Source: Candidatus Sumerlaeota bacterium
Lineage (GTDB): Bacteria; Sumerlaeota; Sumerlaeia; JADFCT01
Direction: 5' to 3'
Length of the DNA: 28,413 bases
Assembly: GCA_017161665.1 (NCBI GenBank)
Contig: JADFCT010000006.1
Span: 1 to 28,413, forward strand
Shown: piece after piece, positions 1 through 7,450 of the stretch
Numbering within the stretch: the stretch's first letter is position 1
Layout of the letters: each line of letters opens with the position of its first letter
Position numbers and translations under genes: made by a program
The notes under the pieces: generated by a model
Database searches by the model: none
Seen by the model: only the letters and a program-made list of their open reading frames with translations
Told to the model about the DNA's origin: nothing

Positions 1-709
1 TCCACAGGGGATGATGCCGCTTCAGCATGGCGACCAGATCATCCGTCACCCGGTAGGGCAGGACGACCGGAATGCGTGTGCCGATCCGAACGACTTCCAC
101 GTGGGGGATTGCATGCAATTCCGTCAACAGCCAATCCAAACGCTCATCCGACAGCAGCAGCGGATCGCCCCCGCTCAGCAGGACGTCCCGAATCTGAGGC
201 GTGCGACGGATATAGTCGAGGCCCGCCTCGATTTCTTCGCGCGCCGGAATGCTATCCTGATCACCGACGCGCCGCTTCCGTGTGCAATGACGACAATACA
301 TGGAGCACATGTTGCTCACCAGTAACAGCACACGATCCGGATACCGATGCGTCAGACCCGGGGCCGGCGTATCTTTATCTTCATGAAGCGGATCGGCCAT
401 GTCCCCCTTCATGACCTGTAATTCCTTGGGCGAAGGGATCGCCTGACGGAAAATCGGATCATTCGCCAAATCCTGAGTATTGATTAAGGACAGGTAGTAC
501 GGCGTAACGGACATGGGGAATTTTTGGACGGTCTTTTGGAAATCCGAACGCTGCCGCGGCGTGAGTTTTATATCGAGAAGGTCTTCAAAGGTTTTTAAAT
601 CCCGCACACTGTTTCGAATCTGCCATTTCCAGTCGCGCCAAATCGATGAAGACGGCTTCTCTTCAATCGCTTCGATGATTTGCTGTTGCGTAGAGGACAG
701 GCTTTTCAT
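1..709 (-). CDS. kamA: L-lysine 2,3-aminomutase (KamA/AblA), C-terminus beyond the window
   Basis: The N-terminal 236 residues of a radical SAM aminomutase that moves the alpha-amino group of lysine to C3, giving L-beta-lysine. I translated the reverse complement and found one open frame to the window edge. It has the KamA-type N-terminus (WRDWKWQIRN near residue 24), the [4Fe-4S] motif CxxxCxxC as C135, C139 and C142, and the SAM-binding SGGDP motif further on. The start ATG (709-707) has GGAG upstream and overlaps the stop of the marR gene as ATGA, so the two are probably translationally coupled. In many bacteria and archaea the next gene is an acetyltransferase (ablB) and the product is the osmolyte N-epsilon-acetyl-beta-lysine; that gene would lie beyond the left edge and is not visible. 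The PLP-binding lysine is also outside the window. The EpmB branch of the family is an alternative but is less likely given the long N-terminal domain. Confidence 0.93.
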   Translation of the reverse strand, partial: MKSLSSTQQQIIEAIEEKPSSSIWRDWKWQIRNSVRDLKTFEDLLDIKLTPRQRSDFQKTVQKFPMSVTPYYLSLINTQDLANDPIFRQAIPSPKELQVMKGDMADPLHEDKDTPAPGLTHRYPDRVLLLVSNMCSMYCRHCTRKRRVGDQDSIPAREEIEAGLDYIRRTPQIRDVLLSGGDPLLLSDERLDWLLTELHAIPHVEVVRIGTRIPVVLPYRVTDDLVAMLKRHHPLW

Positions 710-1251
710 TTTATTTCTCCATGGGTGGGAGCAATCTGAAGACTGGGCGTCAGAATCGGCGACGCTTCCAGGTCTTCGACCTCCATAAATTCAACAATTC
801 GTTCCAGTGACAAGGCGATGGCCGCCTGCTCCTGTTCCGGCAATTGCCGTAATCGTTCCGACAAGCGGTTTTGGAGCAGCGCCGGGGCATTGCTCGCCAA
901 CTTCCGCCCCGCGTCCGTGACATGCACATAGACTCGCCGTCGATCCTTGGCACACCGTTCCCGACGCGCCCATCCCCGCTTTTCGATCCGATCCACAATT
1001 CCATTGACGGTTGAAACGCTGAGATGGACCGTTTCGGCCAACTCCGACAAGGTCACAGCGCCCTTACTCACGAGCGAATACAGACACATCATCTGTGGCG
1101 TCGTCACATTAAAATCACTGTATAACTTGCGTGAATGAATATCCACGCCCCGGATAATCCGCCGGAGCGCGCGTAAAATTCGTAAACCGCAGGTGCCGAA
1201 AAACGCATCGGACACGCTGTCACGCTCAGACACCTGAACGTCAGAATCCAT
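706..1251 (-). CDS. MarR-family transcriptional regulator
   Basis: A 181-residue winged-helix repressor-type protein. The HTH lies at about residues 66-98 (TLSELAETVHLSVSTVNGIV, then DRIEKRGW). The wing has the family signature DRRRVYVHVTDAG at 103-115, followed by helical dimerisation sequence. The ATG at 1251 has GGGGAG about 9 bases upstream. The gene overlaps kamA by 4 bases (ATGA), so it is the first gene of a marR-kamA operon. A palindrome inside its own promoter points to autoregulation. MarR proteins of similar length (EctR type) control compatible-solute synthesis in halophilic methylotrophs. By analogy this one may link lysine aminomutase to osmotic stress, which is an inference; the effector is unknown. 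Confidence 0.92.
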   Translation of the reverse strand: MDSDVQVSERDSVSDAFFGTCGLRILRALRRIIRGVDIHSRKLYSDFNVTTPQMMCLYSLVSKGAVTLSELAETVHLSVSTVNGIVDRIEKRGWARRERCAKDRRRVYVHVTDAGRKLASNAPALLQNRLSERLRQLPEQEQAAIALSLERIVEFMEVEDLEASPILTPSLQIAPTHGEIK

Positions 1252-1285
1252 TCAATTGACTCCCCGACAGTTATTTGCTTTCAAC

Positions 1286-1320
1286 ACGAATGATTCTATC
1301 ACGAATCGTTCGTGATGCAA
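1286..1320 (-). promoter_or_regulatory. marR-kamA promoter with embedded MarR-type operator
   Basis: Reading the minus strand, TTGCAT (1320-1315) and TAGAAT (1298-1293) are separated by 16 bases and form a plausible sigma70-type -35/-10 pair, about 42 bases before the marR ATG. Between them lies a perfect 8-bp inverted repeat with a 3-base centre, ATCACGAA-TCG-TTCGTGAT (1298-1316), 19 bp in all. Length and position fit a MarR-dimer operator that would exclude RNA polymerase. A further half site, CACGAAT, lies at 1285-1291. No binding data are available, so the assignment to the adjacent MarR protein is by proximity. Confidence 0.75.
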
Positions 1321-1394
1321 GCGTTTTGATCCATAATTTATATGTAGTTATTCGATATAGTCATGTTTCACTGTAAACGAATGGAATCGAATGC

Positions 1395-1860
1395 GTTCCC
1401 CATGTCCATAAACATGGACACGCCAAATGATGAAAATGACCTCGTGGCGCGGTGGAATCTTCTTAGAGCATTTCTTCTCGTAATGGAACCACATGGCTTC
1501 CGTCATCTTTGTTTTGAACCATGAAGAATAGAAGGAAAAGAAGATGGTTGCGCCAAACGCCAAGGCGCGAAGCCGCAAAGCACGCCGGGGCGCCGGCGCG
1601 ATGGCTGCTTTTTCAAACGCCAAGGCGCAAAGGCGCGAAGACGCTAAGACGCAAAGAACGGTGGGGCGCGGCGGCGATGCCCTATAAGGCCCGCGCCCCG
1701 GAAGCAAAACATCCGTCAAGCCCCGAAGGCGGCGGCATATACAAGCCCAGGGTGGAGCGACCGATAGGGAGCGGAGCCCTGGGTTCAAGCGTGAGCAATC
1801 GAGGCGCCGGCGCGATTTTTGCCGCGCAGCGCGCAAAAAGCGTGACGGCGCCGACACCCA
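1395..1860 (+). repeat. Structured dispersed repeat, copy A (with nested insertion)
   Basis: This segment matches copy B (26441-26661) at both ends and copy C (reverse, from 28274) on the right. It has three hairpins. The left one is TGTCCAT-AAAC-ATGGACA (1403-1420). The middle one uses arms CCCAGGG (1746-1752) and CCCTGGG (1777-1783). The right one is long, with outer arms GGCGCCG (1803-1809) and CGGCGCC (1846-1852) around inner arms TTTTTGC (1816-1822) and GCAAAAA (1833-1839). The 42 bases at 1744-1785 are identical to 26571-26612. From memory, similar 'CCCAGGGTGGAGCG' blocks are scattered through planctomycete, Bacteroidetes and candidate-phylum genomes; I cannot verify that here. No transposase is encoded. 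Confidence 0.85.
1456..1660. repeat. Nested insertion of CGCCAAGGCGC-type repeat inside copy A
   Basis: About 205 bases are present here that copy B lacks: copy B runs directly from its left block to the ATAAGGCCCGCGCCCCGG block, while copy A has this extra segment in between. It contains CAAACGCCAAGGCGC twice, at 1554-1568 and 1614-1628, exactly 60 bases apart. The second is followed by short units of the form AAGRCGC up to about 1656. It also carries GGCGCCGGCGCGAT (1589-1602), identical to part of the right hairpin of the host repeat (1803-1816). Similar short sequences flank it (GTGGCGCGG and GTGGGGCGCGG). Boundaries are approximate. Confidence 0.6.
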
Positions 1861-2065
1861 TCTGTCAGCGAATTCAAATTATCGAACGAGTGAATCCCTT
1901 TGTGCCTCTATTTTTCCAAAGACCGGTCTTGCGCCGAGGTCTGCGGTGGCCTTATGCTCATCACGTTCATGTTTCTTGTGAATCATCCTGAGAGTGGCCT
2001 TACCCATCATTGCAGGCGACCTTCAGCGACGACACCCCATACCCATCCGTTGGAGTTTACAGTCC

Positions 2066-3037
2066 ATGATTGAAGATCTGTTGATTATCGGGGAAAATCT
2101 GAACGCGACGCGAAAGATTTCCAAAGACAGCCAGCGCCTGGTGGAACGGGACGGTAAAACCTTTCTGAAATACAAGGATGCTGAGGGGAGCGAGTCTTTC
2201 ATGGACCTGACGGACGCCAAGGCGGAAGTGGAAACCGCCGGTGGCCGTTTCATCCCCTATATTGCGGAGGGGATCCGCCGGGAAGACACACGTTGGGCTC
2301 AGGCGACCGCGGTCGCTCAAATCCGGGCGGGCAGCGATTTCATTGACGTATGTGTGGATGAATGCGCCACCGATCCCAACGAGCGCTGGACATTAATGAA
2401 TTGGCTGATCGAAGCCGTGGCGCCGGTGACGGAAGGGGCCATCCTCACGGTGGACTCCTCGGACTCGGACACGATCGCCAAAGCCCTGGAACGGATTACA
2501 GCCATGGGCAAACGCGCCATGGTCAACTCCATCAATCTGGAGTCCGACCGCCGCGCGTTGATCCCGGAAATCGCCAAACACAATGCGTATGTGGTGGCGA
2601 ACGCTTCGGGTGAGAAAGGACTCCCCCAAACGGCGGACGAACGCATTGCGAACCTGGATGAACTTCAGAGCATGATGACCGCAGCGGGCATCCCCATGGG
2701 CGATCGCTATCTCGATCCGCTGGTTCTGCCCATCGCCACCGATTCGGAAAATGGGAATCACTTCTTCAAAGCGGTTCAGGTCATGCGGGCAAAATATCCG
2801 GACGTCCATATCACCGGCGGCTTGAGCAACGTGTCCTTTGGTCTTCCCAAGCGCCTGGTTCTGAACAACGCCATGACGTGGCTGCATAAACAGAATGGTG
2901 GCGATTCAGCCATCCTTGATCCCCTGACCTTCAAGGGATTCATGACCGGTGATGAAGCCTTCGATCTGGCAGTCAAAGCCCTGGAAGGCCACGATATGTA
3001 TTGCATGGACTACACGACCCATTGCCGCAGTCTGTAA
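2066..3037 (+). CDS. Methyltetrahydrofolate:corrinoid methyltransferase family protein (pterin-binding)
   Basis: A 323-residue TIM-barrel pterin-binding protein of the AcsE/MetH-pterin-domain family, which transfers a methyl group between methyltetrahydrofolate and the cobalt of a corrinoid protein in the cytoplasm. Visible family marks are LLIIGENLNATRK at the N-terminus, the barrel motif IDVCVDECATD, LTVDSSD, MVNSINLE and the strongly characteristic GGLSNVSFGLP. I chose ATG 2066 with GGAG at 2052-2055, because the frame also extends upstream to a GTG at 1994 but those 24 residues do not look like the family. The usual Asn of the DxN motif (IDVNMDEG in MetH) is Cys here. No corrinoid protein or activator is nearby, so the partner is unknown. 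It is followed 30 bases later by nadD. Confidence 0.88.
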   Translation: MIEDLLIIGENLNATRKISKDSQRLVERDGKTFLKYKDAEGSESFMDLTDAKAEVETAGGRFIPYIAEGIRREDTRWAQATAVAQIRAGSDFIDVCVDECATDPNERWTLMNWLIEAVAPVTEGAILTVDSSDSDTIAKALERITAMGKRAMVNSINLESDRRALIPEIAKHNAYVVANASGEKGLPQTADERIANLDELQSMMTAAGIPMGDRYLDPLVLPIATDSENGNHFFKAVQVMRAKYPDVHITGGLSNVSFGLPKRLVLNNAMTWLHKQNGGDSAILDPLTFKGFMTGDEAFDLAVKALEGHDMYCMDYTTHCRSL

Positions 3038-3067
3038 GGTATTGACTCCCTTGAGGAAAGCGAATTC

Positions 3068-3643
3068 ATGCGACTCGCCATTTATGGAGGCAGTTTCAAC
3101 CCGCCTCATCTGGCACATGTCATGGCCTGCGTCTATGTTCTGTCGCGGGGGCTGGCCGATCAAATCTTGATGATTCCCTGTGCGCGTCATGCTTTTAATA
3201 AGGACCTGGCTCCTTTTGAAGACCGTCTGGCCATGTGCAAACGGGCGGTCGAACCGCTCGGCGACCGTGTGGATGTCAGCGATCTGGAAGCCGAGCGTGA
3301 GGGCGTCAGCTATATGGTGGATACCCTTGAGGAACTGGCCCAATGGCGTCCGGAAGCCCAACTGGTATTGGTCGTCGGTTCGGATATCGTCGCGGATTTT
3401 GAGAAATGGAAGGATGCCGACCGCATCCGCGAACTATCGGAATTAGTAGTCATCCCCCGCTTGGGCCCTGAAACACTGGGGGAAGCGGTGGAATCGGGAC
3501 GGTTCGTATTGCCGGAACTCAGCAGCGAATCCATCCGGAAACGCCTCCATGAAGGCAGGATTCCTGACGACGTATTGCCTCGCTCGGTGGCCGACTACAT
3601 TCGAGACCATGGGCTGTATCAGTCCGAGCCGATTGTCGATTAA
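3068..3643 (+). CDS. nadD: Nicotinate-nucleotide adenylyltransferase NadD
   Basis: A 191-residue enzyme that adenylates nicotinate mononucleotide to deamido-NAD, in the shared late part of NAD synthesis. The nucleotidyltransferase alpha/beta fold is marked by GGSFNPPHLAH at residues 7-17 (the HxGH-type loop) and by the C-terminal SSESIRKRL, which matches the ISSTxIR motif. VVGSDIVADFEKWKD in the middle is typical of NadD. Length is normal. The ATG follows GAGGAAAG and sits 30 bases after the methyltransferase gene; the ABC permease begins 27 bases after its stop, so the three may share a transcript. Confidence 0.95.
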   Translation: MRLAIYGGSFNPPHLAHVMACVYVLSRGLADQILMIPCARHAFNKDLAPFEDRLAMCKRAVEPLGDRVDVSDLEAEREGVSYMVDTLEELAQWRPEAQLVLVVGSDIVADFEKWKDADRIRELSELVVIPRLGPETLGEAVESGRFVLPELSSESIRKRLHEGRIPDDVLPRSVADYIRDHGLYQSEPIVD

Positions 3644-3670
3644 CGCCGTCCGCCTGTCGGAGGCGCACCA

Positions 3671-6061
3671 ATGTGGAACAGGCCGCTGGTCAAAAAGATG
3701 CTCCGCGATCTTCGCGCGCGCTGGATCGCGTTGCCCGGCCTGGTGGCCATTCTGGCTCTGGGCGTGGGGCTTTTTGTTGGTATGGGCGCCGTTTATCGCG
3801 ATCTGGACGGCGCGCGCGCCCGCTATTATGAGCAATACCGCCTGGCCGATTTCTCGATTGACCTGAAACGCGCCCCCGCCTCGGTTATCGATGAAATTCG
3901 CGAGATACCCAACATCCGCGCCCTTCGCGGACGTGTTTCCATGAGTGTGCTTGTTGAAGTTCCCGACCGTTCCGATCCCATCACCGGCCACATCCTGTCC
4001 ATACCCGCCACGCGATCGTCGATAGTCAATGATCTGCGCCTGACACAAGGCGCCTGGTTTTCGGGCGAAAACAGGAAGGAAGTCATCCTCGACGACGCCT
4101 TCGCGCGCGCAAACAACATCCAGCCGGGCGCCCGCATCAAGGTTTCACTCTTGGATGAACAGCACGATCTCCTCGTCGTTGGCGCCGCCATGGCGCCGGA
4201 ATTCGTCTACGTGCTTCCTCCCGGAGGCGGTTTTGCTCCCGATCCCGCTCGCTATGGCGCCTTATACGCGCCCACGGCATTCCTTCAGGAAGCCTGTGAT
4301 CTGGACGGCGCCTTCAATCAGATCGTCGGACAGGCGCTTCAGACATCGCCAGCCGATCTGGAGATTGTCCTCGATCGGCTGGAAGCGCGTTTGGAGCCCT
4401 ACGGTGTCACGACCAAGACACCCGGACATGAACGACCTTCCACTCGCTTTATTGCCGATGAACTGCAAGGAATACGAATCTCGCTGGTCATTGTGCCGGA
4501 GATGTTTCTGGCCGTCGTGGCGTTGGCCCTCCACATTCTGGTGGGGCGCATTGTCATGCAGCAACGCGGCGTCATCGGAACGCTGAAAGCGCTCGGTTAT
4601 TCCAACGCCGCCGTCACCCGCCATTTTTTGGGATTCGGTCTTTTCATTGGAGGACTGGGCGGTCTGAGCGGATTAGCCGCCGGCTACGGATTGCAAAATC
4701 TCTACATCATGATGTATCGGACCTTTTTCGCCATTCCCGACATCAACCCCCATTTCTATCTGGATATCTATCTCGGCGCCGTGCTGATCAGTGTTGGATT
4801 CGCCAGCCTGGGGATCATCGGCGCCGTGCGCCGCGCCGCTCGCCTCAACCCCGCTGCCGCCATGCGCCCTCCCCCACCCGAGCAGGGCCGGTCCATTTTC
4901 ATGGAATCGATTCCCTTTGTCTGGTCGCGCCTGTCTTTTCGGTCCAAAATGATTTTACGCTCAATTTTCCGAAATCCCATTCGCTCCGGCGCCAGTGTGC
5001 TCGCCGCCATGCTGTCCACTTCGATTGTCGTCCTGGCCCTGTGCAATCAGGATGCCCTGGACTACATGATGGAATATCAATTTGAAAAGATCATGCGACA
5101 GGATCTCAGCATCGCGTTGCGCGATCCAGTGGGACGCTCGCTGGTCACCGAAGTGACTCGCCTGCCCACGATTCGCGTGGGAGAACCGGAACTGGGCGTT
5201 CCGTGCGAGATGATCAACGGACCCTATGAAAAACGGACAGCCCTCATCGGTCTACCGGCAGCCAACTGGCTTCAGACACCCCTCGACGATCAAGACACCC
5301 CCATCCGTCCACCGGAATCGGGATTGATCCTCACCCAAAAACTGGCCGAAATTCTGCATGTTTGCGCCGGCGAGTCACTCACCCTGCGCCCGCTCATTGC
5401 CGAACGGCGTAAAGTCCAAGCGCCCATCGTGGCTGTGGTTGACAGCTACATGGGCCTGAGCGCCTACGGACGGATTGACTATATCAGCCGACTTTTGGGG
5501 GAGGAATGGGTGGCCAACACCGTTCACGCGTTAGCGGAAACTGGCGACGCCCCCTTATCCAATGAATTGTTGCGAGAGATCAAACGGCGCCCCGGCATCA
5601 TCGGCATCAGCGAAAGAGAACGCGCTTTCCGACTGCTGGAAGACAATTTTGGCGACACCATGAAGGCCAGTATGGGAGCGCTGATCTTTTTTGCGGGGAT
5701 GCTCGCCTTCGGCAGCATCTTGAACACAGCCCTGGTCTCCCTCAGCGAGCGCGAACGGGATATCGGTTCTCTGCGCGTCGTCGGTTATTCCCCTTTCCAG
5801 GTGACTCAGATCGTGGCGGGCGAAAGTATCCTCGTCAACAGCGTGGGGATTGTGGCCGGATTGGGACTGGGAATCCTGTTTCAGTACCTTCTGGTAACCG
5901 CATACAATACGGAGATGTATCGCTTCCCCTTCGTCATCTATCCCGACCGCTTGGCCCAAAGCGCCGCATGGATGATCGGCTTTGTCCTCCTCGCCCAAGG
6001 CGTCGTCTATCGTCTCGTCCGAAGCCTGGACTGGCTGGAGGCTCTAAAGATAAAAGAATAA
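3671..6061 (+). CDS. FtsX-type ABC transporter permease (two FtsX domains)
   Basis: A 796-residue inner-membrane permease with duplicated architecture: a first membrane segment at about 20-40, an extracytoplasmic MacB-PCD-like region, a three-helix FtsX block at about 270-390, then a second membrane segment near 440-460, a second extracytoplasmic region and a second FtsX block near 665-790. The FtsX blocks show typical sequence, for example QQRGVIGTLKALGYS and ERERDIGSLRVVGYSPFQV. Such proteins work with a LolD/MacB-type ATPase in lipoprotein release, export or cell-envelope remodelling. No ATPase or membrane-fusion gene lies in this window, so the substrate cannot be named. GGAGG lies just upstream of ATG 3671. 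Confidence 0.9.
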   Translation: MWNRPLVKKMLRDLRARWIALPGLVAILALGVGLFVGMGAVYRDLDGARARYYEQYRLADFSIDLKRAPASVIDEIREIPNIRALRGRVSMSVLVEVPDRSDPITGHILSIPATRSSIVNDLRLTQGAWFSGENRKEVILDDAFARANNIQPGARIKVSLLDEQHDLLVVGAAMAPEFVYVLPPGGGFAPDPARYGALYAPTAFLQEACDLDGAFNQIVGQALQTSPADLEIVLDRLEARLEPYGVTTKTPGHERPSTRFIADELQGIRISLVIVPEMFLAVVALALHILVGRIVMQQRGVIGTLKALGYSNAAVTRHFLGFGLFIGGLGGLSGLAAGYGLQNLYIMMYRTFFAIPDINPHFYLDIYLGAVLISVGFASLGIIGAVRRAARLNPAAAMRPPPPEQGRSIFMESIPFVWSRLSFRSKMILRSIFRNPIRSGASVLAAMLSTSIVVLALCNQDALDYMMEYQFEKIMRQDLSIALRDPVGRSLVTEVTRLPTIRVGEPELGVPCEMINGPYEKRTALIGLPAANWLQTPLDDQDTPIRPPESGLILTQKLAEILHVCAGESLTLRPLIAERRKVQAPIVAVVDSYMGLSAYGRIDYISRLLGEEWVANTVHALAETGDAPLSNELLREIKRRPGIIGISERERAFRLLEDNFGDTMKASMGALIFFAGMLAFGSILNTALVSLSERERDIGSLRVVGYSPFQVTQIVAGESILVNSVGIVAGLGLGILFQYLLVTAYNTEMYRFPFVIYPDRLAQSAAWMIGFVLLAQGVVYRLVRSLDWLEALKIKE

Positions 6062-6142
6062 CCCCCGTCAGAACCGCAGATCCCAACGGCGCCAGAAAAT
6101 GGAAATCCATGGCGATTTTGAATCCGCTCGGTGATCAGGCCG

Positions 6143-7171
6143 TCAACCGCGCAACGCCTCTGGAACACCGGGCTGTCCCTGAGCGGTCCTGATAAAGGCC
6201 AGCATATTTTCCAACGGCACATCCGACTCCACCGCGTGAGCGGGCGAAAAGATATAGCCCCCCGACCGTCCCATGGCCAGGAGTCGTTCCGACTCGGCCC
6301 GCACAGCGTCAACCGTTCCATAAGGCAGCGTCCGCTGGGTCGAAAGCCCGCCATGGAAAGCCAGCCGTCCCCGGTATTGGGCATGGAGGGCGAACACATC
6401 CATCACTTCCGGCTGAAAGGGATTGAAGCAATGGAGCCCGGCGTCGATCAGGTCCGGAAAGACCTCATCCACATCGCCGCAGGAATGAATCATCACGTAG
6501 TGGCCCTTTTCCCGGACAGCGGCATACATCCGTCGAAGGCGGGGCAAGAGGAACGTCCGCCACATCGGCGGCCCCATGATCAATCCATGCTGCTGCCCCC
6601 AGTCATCTCCGAAATAGACGGCATCAATGTCAGCCCGTTCCATCGCCTCGCGCGCCTGCGCAATCACATAATCCGCAATCACATCCAGCAGTTCATGGAC
6701 AAAATCGGGCCACAGCGCCATATCCATCAACAGGTTTTCCATCCCCCGGAGCGTCCAGGCTCGCTCAAAAAGAGAAAAACCGATTTCAAAGACTCGGAAC
6801 CGATGGGGCCAACGTTGGATCCGCGCCGCCATATCATCAAAAAATCGTTCATCACAGGGATCAGGCCATTCAAAGCCCGCCAGCGTGGGCTCGGGCAGCA
6901 GGCATCCCTCGACGATTCCAATATCCCGATCCACCGATCGATCCCAGACGACGCCGAAAACATCGCGAAACCGATCGCCCCCCATCGCATCGAAAAATCC
7001 GATATCGCTGCCAAGAGTGAGAATATGATTCCCAACCGCCGTATCCAGGTCATCCGTCCCATAATGGGCGCGAAGGGTTTCGGCCGCCTCCTGCGTGAAC
7101 TTGAAAGACCAGGGGGTCCAAGGGGGACGCTCTCCTTCCAAGACCCGTCGAATGATTTCCCGTGCCGTCAT
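6143..7171 (-). CDS. Uroporphyrinogen decarboxylase (URO-D) family protein
   Basis: A 342-residue (beta/alpha)8 protein of the URO-D superfamily, which covers HemE and methylcobamide:CoM-type methyltransferases. Marks include FGDDWGQQHGLIMGPPMWR (about 187-205), the HSCGDV motif (229-234) with the Cys that binds zinc in the methyltransferase branch, and FNPFQPE near 249. It lacks the HemE N-terminal arginine motif (RQAGRY), so heme synthesis is unlikely. I chose ATG 7171 because GAGGT (7185-7181) is 9 bases upstream; a GTG at 7180 abuts this site. This subfamily is abundant in uncultured carbohydrate degraders, often with unknown methyl donor. It is convergent with the ABC permease and divergent from the dehydrogenase-lpxB pair. 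Confidence 0.85.
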   Translation of the reverse strand: MTAREIIRRVLEGERPPWTPWSFKFTQEAAETLRAHYGTDDLDTAVGNHILTLGSDIGFFDAMGGDRFRDVFGVVWDRSVDRDIGIVEGCLLPEPTLAGFEWPDPCDERFFDDMAARIQRWPHRFRVFEIGFSLFERAWTLRGMENLLMDMALWPDFVHELLDVIADYVIAQAREAMERADIDAVYFGDDWGQQHGLIMGPPMWRTFLLPRLRRMYAAVREKGHYVMIHSCGDVDEVFPDLIDAGLHCFNPFQPEVMDVFALHAQYRGRLAFHGGLSTQRTLPYGTVDAVRAESERLLAMGRSGGYIFSPAHAVESDVPLENMLAFIRTAQGQPGVPEALRG

Positions 7172-7450
7172 GATCATCACACCTCACAAGATACTGGCGT
7201 ATTATCCTCAACCCAGCCATCGGCACAACCGGAAAGAACAAAAGTCCCCCCATCCGAACGTATCCCGGACAGGTTTGGGTGGCGCCCGCGCAGGCATACC
7301 AACAGGGCGAAAAGGCTTGCGTTCGCCTCGGGGGGGTGGGAGATTGACGGCAATTCGATATAATAATCGACGGGCGCTTTCCAAATCAGACCCCCCCGCG
7401 AGTGAATCAAGCGCAATAGAAGATGGAAACGCCAAATTTTCCGGGACTGA

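Larger units (their letters stand above)
1321..2065. other. Gene-free stretch holding repeat copy A
   Basis: No credible gene here. Open frames exist on both strands across 1348-1991, but they are translations of repeat sequence, rich in Arg, Pro and Ala, with matching out-of-frame counterparts in the copy near 26.5 kb. The left part (1321-1394) is AT-rich and lies just upstream of the marR promoter. The centre is the structured repeat described separately. The right part (1861-2065) leads to the methyltransferase gene and shows no clear promoter to my eye. Confidence 0.7.

Noticed and set aside
1540..1660. Regular short repeats that might suggest a CRISPR array
   Set aside because: Units are 7 to 15 bases without unique spacers of constant length, and no cas genes are present.
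1348..1857. Open frame of 169 codons on the minus strand, and one of 156 codons on the plus strand (1521-1991)
   Set aside because: Both are translations of the repeat copy A and its nested insertion; the matching sequence in copy B is read in different frames. No ribosome site or domain.
6143..7171. Calling the URO-D protein HemE
   Set aside because: It lacks the N-terminal arginine motif of HemE and has the HSCGDV motif of the methyltransferase-like branch.
6131..7363. 410-codon open frame on the plus strand
   Set aside because: It is antisense to the URO-D gene; composition is Arg/His/Pro-rich and without domains, whereas the opposite strand has clear family motifs.
7344..7368. TTGACG and TATAAT upstream of the dehydrogenase gene
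   Set aside because: The boxes are only 9 bases apart, too short for one promoter; either box may be used with a partner I cannot identify.
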